A stretch of DNA of 5,096 nucleotides, from the NCBI GenBank assembly GCA_030592145.1, contig JAUVKJ010000155.1:1-5096 (forward strand), in the 5' to 3' direction. The position numbers were made by a program, and so were the translations under genes. The number at the start of each line of letters is the position of its first letter. The first letter of the stretch is position 1. The notes under the pieces were generated by a model, which worked only from the letters and a program-made list of their open reading frames with translations, was not told the DNA's origin and did no database searches. The stretch is from Bacteroides sp. GTDB taxonomy: Bacteria > Bacteroidota > Bacteroidia > Bacteroidales > SM23-62. Shown in pieces: positions 1 to 5,096 of this stretch.

Positions 1-648
1 ATGCGCGAACTGGAGTTCCAGGGCATTAATTCCATCGGGATTGTCTTTATCGTTTCCGTATTTGTGGGGGCGGTCATTACCATTCAGACAAATTATAACA
101 TTGAAAATCCACTGCTTCCCCGCTATCTTATCGGGGTCGGGGTCAGGGATATGCTGCTGCTGGAATTCTCCTCCACCATGATAGCCCTTATCCTGGCCGG
201 GAAGGTGGGTTCGAGCATGGCCTCTGAACTGGGCACCATGAGGATCACCGAACAAATTGATGCCCTTGAGATCATGGGCGTGAACTCGGCCAGCTTCCTG
301 ATCCTTCCCAAGCTTATTGCTACTATGTTTTTCTTTCCTCTCCTGGCCGTTCTCAGCCTCATAGTCGGAATGGCGGGCGGATACATTACAGCCCTGGTCA
401 CCAATGTGTCAACGCCCCAGGAATTCGTATACGGATTGCAATACGTTTTTTACCCTTATTATTTTACATATGCCCTCAAAAAAATGGTGGTCTTTGCATT
501 TATCATCACTACGGTCTCCTCCTATCATGGCTATTACGCACAGGGCAGCTCCCTGGAGGTCGGGAAATCCTCCACCCGGGCGGTGGTTCACAGCTGCATA
601 TTCATACTGATGTTTAACCTCATCCTGACAAAACTGATACTGGGTTGA
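1..648 (+). CDS. mlaE: MlaE-family ABC transporter permease, probably 5'-partial
   Basis: This is the inner-membrane permease of an MCE/Mla-type transporter, which moves phospholipids between the inner and outer membranes. The 215 visible residues are strongly hydrophobic, with membrane segments near residues 10-30, 52-70, 98-128, 145-172 and 195-214. The MlaE hallmark lies between segments two and three: a GKVGSSMASELGTMRITEQI stretch followed by DALEIMGVNS (residues 67-96), the cytoplasmic coupling region that contacts the ATPase. Family members are usually about 245-260 residues and have an N-terminal interface helix before the first conserved segment. Here the conserved core begins almost at once, so the ATG at base 1 is probably an internal methionine and the true start lies upstream of the window. 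The stop codon overlaps the TTG start of the ATPase gene, implying translational coupling. The family is clear; the exact lipid substrate is inferred. Confidence 0.9.
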   Translation: MRELEFQGINSIGIVFIVSVFVGAVITIQTNYNIENPLLPRYLIGVGVRDMLLLEFSSTMIALILAGKVGSSMASELGTMRITEQIDALEIMGVNSASFLILPKLIATMFFFPLLAVLSLIVGMAGGYITALVTNVSTPQEFVYGLQYVFYPYYFTYALKKMVVFAFIITTVSSYHGYYAQGSSLEVGKSSTRAVVHSCIFILMFNLILTKLILG

Positions 649-1421
649 TTGAAGTCAGGAACATATCCAAGACCTTCGGGGAGAATCGCGTCCTTGACGA
701 TATCAGCATCCTGTTTGACAAGGGAAAAACCAACCTGATCATCGGGAAGAGCGGATCGGGCAAGACCGTTTTGCTGAAATCCATTGTGGGACTCCACGAT
801 ATCGATCAGGGAGAGATCCTTTTTGATGCACATGATTTTACCAGAATGAGCTTCAGGGAAAAGAAATTCCTTAGAAAGGAATTCGGAATGCTGTTCCAGG
901 GCGCAGCCCTCTTCGATTCATTCACCGTTGAGGAAAACGTAATGTTTCCCCTCAATATGTTTACGGAATTGTCGTACTTCGAAAAACTGGAGCGTACCAA
1001 CTTCTGCCTGTCCAGGGTTGATATGGATAAATCCAATTCACTCTATCCGGCGGAACTAAGTGGCGGAATGCGGAAACGGGTCGGCATTGCAAGGGCCATT
1101 TCCCTCAATCCCAAGTACCTTTTCTGTGACGAGCCGAACTCTGGACTCGACCCCCAGACGGCCATACGAATTGATAAACTGATCCGAGAGATCACCGAAG
1201 AATACAACATCACCACCATCGTGAACACCCATGATATGAACTCTGTCATGGAGATCGGTGACAAGGTGGTATTCATCTTTGAAGGCATGAAATGCTGGGA
1301 AGGCAGCAAACATGATATACTGCATACCGACAATAAGTACCTCAATGACTTTGTTTTTGCTACCAACCTTGCAAAGACCGTGAAACAGATCCAAAACCAA
1401 GATCAGAACTCCGGCGACTGA
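645..1421 (+). CDS. mlaF: MlaF-family ABC transporter ATP-binding protein
   Basis: This is the cytoplasmic ATPase that powers the MlaE permease in phospholipid transport. At 258 residues it has a complete ABC domain: Walker A GKSGSGKT (34-41), Q-loop Gln85, signature LSGGM (138-142), Walker B YLFCDEP with Asp162 and catalytic Glu163, D-loop SGLDP (166-170) and H-loop His196. The segment LFQGAALFDSFTVEENV after the Q-loop is typical of the MlaF/Ttg2A branch rather than of importers in general. The start is a TTG within TTGA, overlapping the permease stop by 4 nt. It is preferred because the first conserved strand (IEVRNISKTFG) begins at residue 2, and the next in-frame methionine (residue 68) would remove Walker A. 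The Gln/Asn-rich tail (about 247-258) is probably disordered. No MCE-domain gene follows; the next gene is an unrelated PLP enzyme. Confidence 0.93.
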   Translation: MIEVRNISKTFGENRVLDDISILFDKGKTNLIIGKSGSGKTVLLKSIVGLHDIDQGEILFDAHDFTRMSFREKKFLRKEFGMLFQGAALFDSFTVEENVMFPLNMFTELSYFEKLERTNFCLSRVDMDKSNSLYPAELSGGMRKRVGIARAISLNPKYLFCDEPNSGLDPQTAIRIDKLIREITEEYNITTIVNTHDMNSVMEIGDKVVFIFEGMKCWEGSKHDILHTDNKYLNDFVFATNLAKTVKQIQNQDQNSGD

Positions 1422-1536
1422 ATCGCCTGGCATGCTATATAACAATGTCTTTCCTGGAAATTTTCCTGCCAATTTTCCCAATTTCGCAAGAAATAATTTT
1501 AGCCTAAGACCTAATAATAATCTATTGTAACGAACT
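1422..1536. other. AT-rich intergenic region with AATTTTCC direct repeats
   Basis: This 115-nt gap separates the transporter genes from the PLP enzyme gene. It holds overlapping short palindromes, TTTCCTGGAAA (1450-1460) and GGAAATTTTCC (1456-1466), and a direct repeat of AATTTTCC at 1459-1466 and 1471-1478, one 12-nt period apart. A degenerate Bacteroidota -7-like element, TAATTTTA (1494-1501, one mismatch to TAnnTTTG), lies about 35 nt before the ATG. Neither a clear -33 element nor a hairpin followed by a T tract is visible, so the promoter and any terminator here are only suggested. Confidence 0.3.
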
Positions 1537-2721
1537 ATGAAAAATAAAGATTTGAAATTTGATACCCGCCTGATCCATGCCGGTGCCCTGGACGAACCCT
1601 TTGGAAGCGCCACAGTCCCCATCTACCAGTCCTCCACCTTTGCCTTTAAAAGTGCCGAACACGGCGCTGCCTGTTTTGCCGGCGAGGACAATGGATACAT
1701 CTATACCCGGATAGGGAACCCCACAATCACCGCCCTGGAAGAGAATATCGCATCCCTTGAAGGCGGCTTCGGGGGGATCGCTACAAGTTCCGGCATGGGA
1801 GCAGCCACATCAATTTACATGGCCCTTCTCAACCAGGGAGACCATATTCTCAGCACCGATGCCATCTACGGTCCCTCAAGGGTTATTATCGAAAGCCATT
1901 TTTCCAGGTTCGGGGTCGAATCCAGCTACGTCGATTCAACCGACATCGAAGAACTTAAAAAACATCTGCGTCCCAATACCAAGGTTCTTTATATCGAAAC
2001 CCCGGCCAATCCCACCATAGGCATTACCGACCTGAAAGCCTGTGCTGCCCTGGCCAGGGAAAATGATCTTGTTATGGTAGTCGACAATACCTTTTGCAGC
2101 CCTTTCCTCCAGAACCCCCTGGAATACGGGGCGGATGTGGTTTTCCATTCCGTAACCAAGTTCATTAACGGCCATGCCGACGTGGTAGGCGGAGTCATTG
2201 TTCCCGCAACGGAGGAACTCTACCGGAAGATCCGTTCCCTGATGGTGTACACAGGCTGTAACATGGACCCCCACCAGGCCTGGCTGGTACTCCGGGGCGT
2301 AAAGACCCTTTCCCTCAGGATCGAAAGATCCCAGGCTACGGCCATGAAAATCGCCCGTTACCTGGAAAGCCATCCACAGATGGCCTGGGTCAGGTACCCG
2401 GGACTCCCGTCCCATCCTCAATATGAACTGGCGGGCAGGCAGATGAAAGGTTACGGATCAATGATCAGCTTCGGTCTGAAAGGCGGCTACGAAGCAGGGA
2501 AAATGTTAATGAACCATTTGGAGCTTGCCACCCTTGCTGTCTCTCTCGGGGGAGTTGAAACTCTTGTTCAGCACCCTGCTTCCATGACCCATGCCGGGGT
2601 CTCCCGTGAAGACAAGTCAAGTGCAGGGATCACCGACGACCTGGTGCGTTTTTCCATCGGTATCGAAGATGAGGATGACCTGATCGCCGATCTTGAGCAG
2701 GCCCTCAAATCCCTGCATTGA
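1537..2721 (+). CDS. PLP-dependent Cys/Met metabolism enzyme (methionine gamma-lyase / cystathionine gamma-synthase family)
   Basis: This is a cytosolic fold-type I PLP enzyme for gamma-elimination or gamma-replacement on sulfur amino acids. The 394 residues match the usual family length. Visible cofactor residues are Tyr56 and Arg58 (YTR, phosphate contact from the neighbouring subunit), Gly86-Met87, Tyr111 (ring stacking), Asp183 (pyridine nitrogen), Ser205 and Thr207, Schiff-base Lys208 in HSVTKFINGHADVVGG, and substrate-carboxylate Arg371. The N-terminal TRLIHAG (10-16), YGAACFAGE-like block (43-50) and C-terminal QHPASMTHAGVSREDKSSAG region (345-364) resemble methionine gamma-lyases most. 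However, the active-site loop reads YGPSR (111-115), with Pro113 where characterised methionine gamma-lyases have a catalytic-loop cysteine (Cys116 in Pseudomonas putida). Cystathionine gamma-synthase, gamma-lyase or O-acetylhomoserine sulfhydrylase activity therefore remains possible. The gene appears monocistronic; its leader is AT-rich without a Shine-Dalgarno. Family assignment is firm, specificity uncertain. Confidence 0.92.
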   Translation: MKNKDLKFDTRLIHAGALDEPFGSATVPIYQSSTFAFKSAEHGAACFAGEDNGYIYTRIGNPTITALEENIASLEGGFGGIATSSGMGAATSIYMALLNQGDHILSTDAIYGPSRVIIESHFSRFGVESSYVDSTDIEELKKHLRPNTKVLYIETPANPTIGITDLKACAALARENDLVMVVDNTFCSPFLQNPLEYGADVVFHSVTKFINGHADVVGGVIVPATEELYRKIRSLMVYTGCNMDPHQAWLVLRGVKTLSLRIERSQATAMKIARYLESHPQMAWVRYPGLPSHPQYELAGRQMKGYGSMISFGLKGGYEAGKMLMNHLELATLAVSLGGVETLVQHPASMTHAGVSREDKSSAGITDDLVRFSIGIEDEDDLIADLEQALKSLH

Positions 2722-2914
2722 AGCGTAGCGAAAATAGATGAAGTCAAATAATCCTGTCTGAGAATGCAGGAAAGACCATGGCCCTGAAGGGCTGTTGACA
2801 ATCCCGGTTATCATCTTCAATTTCAGTTATTTAACAAATATTTAAGCTTTCACCCTGCCCTTTCTACATAAATTAATTCTACTTTTGAGGTTCAATTAAT
2901 AATCCAATATCGGA
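2722..2914. other. Intergenic region with two small hairpins
   Basis: This 193-nt gap follows the PLP enzyme gene. Its first half can form two small stem-loops: TCCTGT/GCAGGA (2752-2757 with 2766-2771, one G-T pair) and GCCC-TGAA-GGGC (2781-2792, extendable by two G-T pairs and one A-T pair to 2778-2795). Neither is followed by a T tract, so they are at best a weak transcript end or a 3'-end stabiliser. The second half (about 2818-2914) becomes very AT-rich and ends in the probable promoter of the sulfur genes. No short gene with a convincing start was seen. Confidence 0.3.
2880..2887 (+). promoter_or_regulatory. Probable Bacteroidota-type -7 promoter element for the sulfur operon
   Basis: TACTTTTG matches the phylum-specific -7 consensus TAnnTTTG at all six fixed positions. 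It ends 27 nt before the ATG of the SQR-like gene, leaving a leader of roughly 20 nt. The matching -33 TTTG element is not evident at the expected distance (about 2857-2861 reads within CTGCCC), so the site may be weak or need an activator. An eight-base match with two free positions can arise by chance in AT-rich DNA. Confidence 0.45.
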
Positions 2915-4144
2915 ATGCAAAAATTAGTAATTCTCGGTGCCGGAACCGGGGGTACCATGATGTCCAATAAGCTCCGTAAGGTGCTGGACCGCGCGGAATG
3001 GGAAATCACCATCGTCGACCAGAATCAAACACATTATTACCAGCCCGGTTTTCTGTTTATTCCCTTTGGTATTTACAAGCGTCAGGATGTGATCAAGCCT
3101 AAGGCCGATTTCATTCCCGCAGGTGTAAAGCTGATTTATAATACCATCGACAGGGTCGATCCTGAAAACAGCAAGGTTCTGCTTGAGGGCGGACAGGTAC
3201 TGTCTTACGATTACCTGATCATTGCAACCGGTACCCGTACCGTTCCGGAAGAAACACCGGGACTCAAGGACAAGTTCTGGTACAAAGACATTTTTGATTT
3301 TTACACCATAGAAGGTGCGGTAGCCCTTGCCGAACGTTTCCGTGCCTGGGAAGGCGGAAACCTGGTAATGGCCATTGCCGAACTGCCCTTTAAATGTCCG
3401 GTGGCCCCCCTGGAATTCGTATTCCTGGCGGATCATTATTTCCATGAGATCGGGATCCGTGACAAAGTGAATATCAAGTTTGTTACCCCGCTCCCTGGCG
3501 CATTTACAAAACCAAGATCTTCCGAGATGCTGGGCGAACTGATGAAAGAAAAAAACATCGAGGTGATTCCTGAATTTTACATCGAAAAAGTTGACAATGA
3601 CAACAAGCAACTGGTTTCATACGACGAGCAGAAAATACCCTTTGATATAATGGCCATCGTTCCCGTGAACATGGGGAGCGAAATGGTCGAAAGAAGCGGC
3701 ATGGGAGACGACCTGGGATTCATCGCGACCGACAAATTTACTCTGCGCTCTGAAAAATACGAGAATATATTCGTGCTTGGCGATGCAGCCAACCTGCCCA
3801 CTTCCAAAGCCGGTTCAGTGGTCCACTTTTCCGCCGAAGTAGTCTACGAAAACATACTGAGCGCCATGGAAGGAAGGGAACTGAAGGCAAAATTCGACGG
3901 ACATTCAAACTGCTATATTGAAACCGGTTTCGGGAAGGGATCCATCATCGATTTCAATTATGATACGGAACCCCTGCCCGGCACCTTCCCGCTGCCCGGC
4001 ATCGGTCCCTTCGGACTCCTTCAGAACACCAAGATGAACCATTACGGAAAAGTCCTCTTTCGCTGGATCTACTGGCATATCCTTCTGAAAGGCAAAGAAA
4101 TGCCGATCGAGAATGAAATGACCATGGCCGGTAAAAAACTATAA
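2915..4144 (+). CDS. sqr: Sulfide:quinone oxidoreductase-like FAD flavoprotein
   Basis: This is probably a peripheral membrane flavoprotein that oxidises sulfide to sulfane sulfur and passes electrons to quinone. The 409 residues follow the SQR plan: FAD-binding GAGTGG (8-13) with Asp35 closing the second strand, the HYYQPGFLFIP segment (40-50), the second dinucleotide-fold ATGT (104-107), and FVLGDAA (286-292), which binds the flavin. Cys161, in the PFKCPVAPLE motif, and Cys333 (HSNCYIETG) match the two SQR cysteines that carry the sulfur chain. They are the only cysteines in the protein; at the position of the third classical cysteine is Tyr130 in YTIEGA. The C-terminal stretch MNHYGKVLFRWIYWHILLKG (374-393) looks like the amphipathic membrane anchor. 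The start is chosen because the Rossmann strand begins at residue 3. It is followed 12 nt later by a DUF1641 gene and then a DsrC-like gene. Another sulfur substrate is possible. Confidence 0.85.
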   Translation: MQKLVILGAGTGGTMMSNKLRKVLDRAEWEITIVDQNQTHYYQPGFLFIPFGIYKRQDVIKPKADFIPAGVKLIYNTIDRVDPENSKVLLEGGQVLSYDYLIIATGTRTVPEETPGLKDKFWYKDIFDFYTIEGAVALAERFRAWEGGNLVMAIAELPFKCPVAPLEFVFLADHYFHEIGIRDKVNIKFVTPLPGAFTKPRSSEMLGELMKEKNIEVIPEFYIEKVDNDNKQLVSYDEQKIPFDIMAIVPVNMGSEMVERSGMGDDLGFIATDKFTLRSEKYENIFVLGDAANLPTSKAGSVVHFSAEVVYENILSAMEGRELKAKFDGHSNCYIETGFGKGSIIDFNYDTEPLPGTFPLPGIGPFGLLQNTKMNHYGKVLFRWIYWHILLKGKEMPIENEMTMAGKKL

Positions 4145-4156
4145 TTATCACGAGAA

Positions 4157-4840
4157 ATGGCAGAAAAAGATCTACAGAAACAGATCGATGATATCAACGT
4201 AAAGCTTGATGCCATACTTGAATGTGCCACCGCGCAGAAACTTCGAAGTGAACGCATGGATGACCTGGTGGCCGATGTGAATATCATTACCCGGGATGCA
4301 TTCCGCAGTACGGTTGAGGAGCTTGACAGGCAGGGCGTTGAACTGAACTGGGATGATCTCAAATTCCTGTCCTTCAAGTTTCTCAAAAACGTGGATAAGT
4401 TTACCTACGTCATGGATACCTTTGATTCCGTATACGACCTGATGCAGGATCTGGGGCCCGTTGTCAGGGAGGTCATCATCGATACAATCAGGAAGATGGC
4501 AGAAATGGAGCAGAAAGGGTATTTTGAGTTTTTCACGGAACTGATGAGGGCGATGGATACCGTGGTCACCCATTATTCCGGCGAAGACGTCAAACTTCTG
4601 GCAGACAACATCGTCACCATTATGGATACCGTTAAAAACATGACCCAGCCAGACATGCTGCAGGCCATGAACAACGCGGTAACTGTATTCCAGAAACTCG
4701 AAGTGGATGATATTCCGGAATACAGCCTGTGGAAGGCCATGAAAGAAATGAGAAGCCCGGAGATGAAAAAGGGTATCGGATTCATGATCACCTTCCTGAA
4801 GAACCTTTCAGATGAAAATGTAGTTTCAATCAAACAATAA
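4157..4840 (+). CDS. DUF1641 domain protein, putative SQR partner
   Basis: This is a soluble, almost entirely helical protein of 227 residues with no signal peptide or membrane span. Residues 6-21 have hydrophobic spacing (L6, I10, I13, L17, I20, L21) compatible with a short coiled coil. The C-terminal half has the DUF1641 pattern: LADNIVTIMDTVKNMTQPDM (148-167), then LQAMNNAV, and PEMKKGIGFMITFLKNL (201-217). Residues 66-76 (DDLKFLSFKFL) and 143-153 (EDVKLLADNIV) look alike, suggesting an internal helical duplication. The only cysteine is Cys23, so it is unlikely to be a dithiol redox protein. From memory, DUF1641 proteins occur beside SQR-type flavoproteins and as a partner subunit of Bacillus ForCE-type formate dehydrogenases, where a link to menaquinone has been proposed. 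A role as an adaptor or quinone-coupling subunit of the upstream enzyme is inference. The start is 12 nt after the upstream stop; GAGAA just before the ATG is at most a weak ribosome site. Confidence 0.8.
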   Translation: MAEKDLQKQIDDINVKLDAILECATAQKLRSERMDDLVADVNIITRDAFRSTVEELDRQGVELNWDDLKFLSFKFLKNVDKFTYVMDTFDSVYDLMQDLGPVVREVIIDTIRKMAEMEQKGYFEFFTELMRAMDTVVTHYSGEDVKLLADNIVTIMDTVKNMTQPDMLQAMNNAVTVFQKLEVDDIPEYSLWKAMKEMRSPEMKKGIGFMITFLKNLSDENVVSIKQ

Positions 4841-4878
4841 TTCAATAATTTCTTAATAACACTTAAATTCTATCAATT

Positions 4879-5096
4879 ATGGCAATTAAAACATACGAAG
4901 GCGTTAATGTGGATGTAACCAATGAGGGGTATCTTACAGATGCCTCCCAGTGGAACAAAGACATTGCTGCCGGGATCGCAAAAGAAGAAGGTATCGAATT
5001 GACCGATAAGCATTTAGAGGTGATCGATTTTCTGAGAACAGAACATGAAAAAGGAGCCCAACTGACCATCCGCATGGTTGGAAAATCAGGGATCAC
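4879..5096 (+). CDS. dsrC: DsrC/TusE/DsvC-family sulfur relay protein, 3'-partial
   Basis: The first 72 codons of a small sulfur-carrier protein run off the window end. Family members are about 100-115 residues and carry sulfane sulfur on one or two C-terminal cysteines; that end is not in view. The visible part matches the family well: GVNVDVTNEGYLTDASQWNK (8-27), then DIAAGIAKEEGIELTDKH (28-45), EVIDFLR (47-53) and IRMVGK (64-69). A deviation is Leu46 where most members have Trp in the TxxHW motif. The ATG lies 38 nt after the DUF1641 stop, in a very AT-rich spacer without a Shine-Dalgarno, which is normal for Bacteroidota. Its position behind an SQR-like gene suggests it receives SQR-derived sulfur. 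Whether it is DsrC-like (two C-terminal cysteines) or TusE-like (one, for tRNA thiolation) cannot be decided here. Confidence 0.85.
   Translation, partial: MAIKTYEGVNVDVTNEGYLTDASQWNKDIAAGIAKEEGIELTDKHLEVIDFLRTEHEKGAQLTIRMVGKSGI

Noticed and set aside
1..3. ATG at base 1 as the true permease start
   Set aside because: The protein would lack the roughly 30-40 N-terminal residues usual for MlaE; the window edge more likely cuts the gene.
1056..1622. Antisense frame of 188 codons across the ATPase end, the intergenic gap and the PLP enzyme start
   Set aside because: It covers conserved motifs of two forward genes and has no recognisable domain.
1936..2421. Antisense frame of 161 codons inside the PLP enzyme gene
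   Set aside because: The forward frame carries the catalytic lysine and cofactor residues here; the antisense product has no family features.
2752..2795. Rho-independent terminator after the PLP enzyme gene
   Set aside because: The two stems are short and are not followed by a T tract; kept only as a description of the intergenic region.
2795..2800. TTGACA as a sigma-70 -35 box
   Set aside because: No TATAAT-like box lies 16-18 nt downstream, and Bacteroidota use a different promoter consensus.
2924..3610. Long antisense reading frame of 228 codons inside the SQR-like gene
   Set aside because: It is a mirror of the forward coding frame, its translation resembles no family I know, and the forward frame has clear FAD and cysteine motifs.
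4863..5096. Antisense open frame at the right edge
   Set aside because: The forward frame is a clear DsrC/TusE N terminus; the antisense product shows no recognisable motif.
1..5096. CRISPR arrays, tRNA or rRNA genes, insertion sequences, attachment sites
   Set aside because: No regularly spaced repeats, tRNA-like cloverleaf ends, transposase frames or terminal inverted repeats were seen on either strand.

Overview
The window looks like chromosomal DNA from a member of the Bacteroidota. This is inferred from three things: the two lipid-transport proteins at the left edge resemble Bacteroidota MlaE/MlaF; genes start after A/T-rich leaders with little or no Shine-Dalgarno signal; and one intergenic region carries an exact TAnnTTTG, the -7 promoter element of this phylum. 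Genes have balanced GC, intergenic stretches are clearly AT-rich, and all six genes are on the + strand. No mobile element, RNA gene, CRISPR array or recent insertion was seen.

Left region (1-1421): an MlaE-type permease, probably missing its N terminus at the window edge, overlaps by 4 nt an MlaF-type ATPase that starts with TTG. Together they form the inner-membrane core of an MCE/Mla phospholipid transporter. No substrate-binding MCE (MlaD) gene follows.

Middle region (1537-2721): a complete PLP-dependent enzyme of the cystathionine gamma-synthase / methionine gamma-lyase family stands alone between intergenic gaps of 115 and 193 nt. Its active-site layout is intact, but a proline sits where characterised methionine gamma-lyases have a cysteine, so its exact reaction is open.

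Right region (2915-5096): three closely packed co-directional genes look like one sulfur operon. They are a sulfide:quinone oxidoreductase (SQR)-like flavoprotein with two of the three classical SQR cysteines, a DUF1641 helical protein, and the first 72 codons of a DsrC/TusE-family sulfur carrier. A probable Bacteroidota promoter lies just before the first of them. My working reading is that the SQR-like enzyme oxidises sulfide (or a related sulfur species) at the membrane. DUF1641 would act as its partner, perhaps for membrane or quinone coupling, and the DsrC-like protein would take over the sulfane sulfur. The preceding PLP enzyme could supply sulfide or thiols, but it appears to be a separate transcription unit. 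This SQR-DUF1641-DsrC module is the most interesting part of the window.
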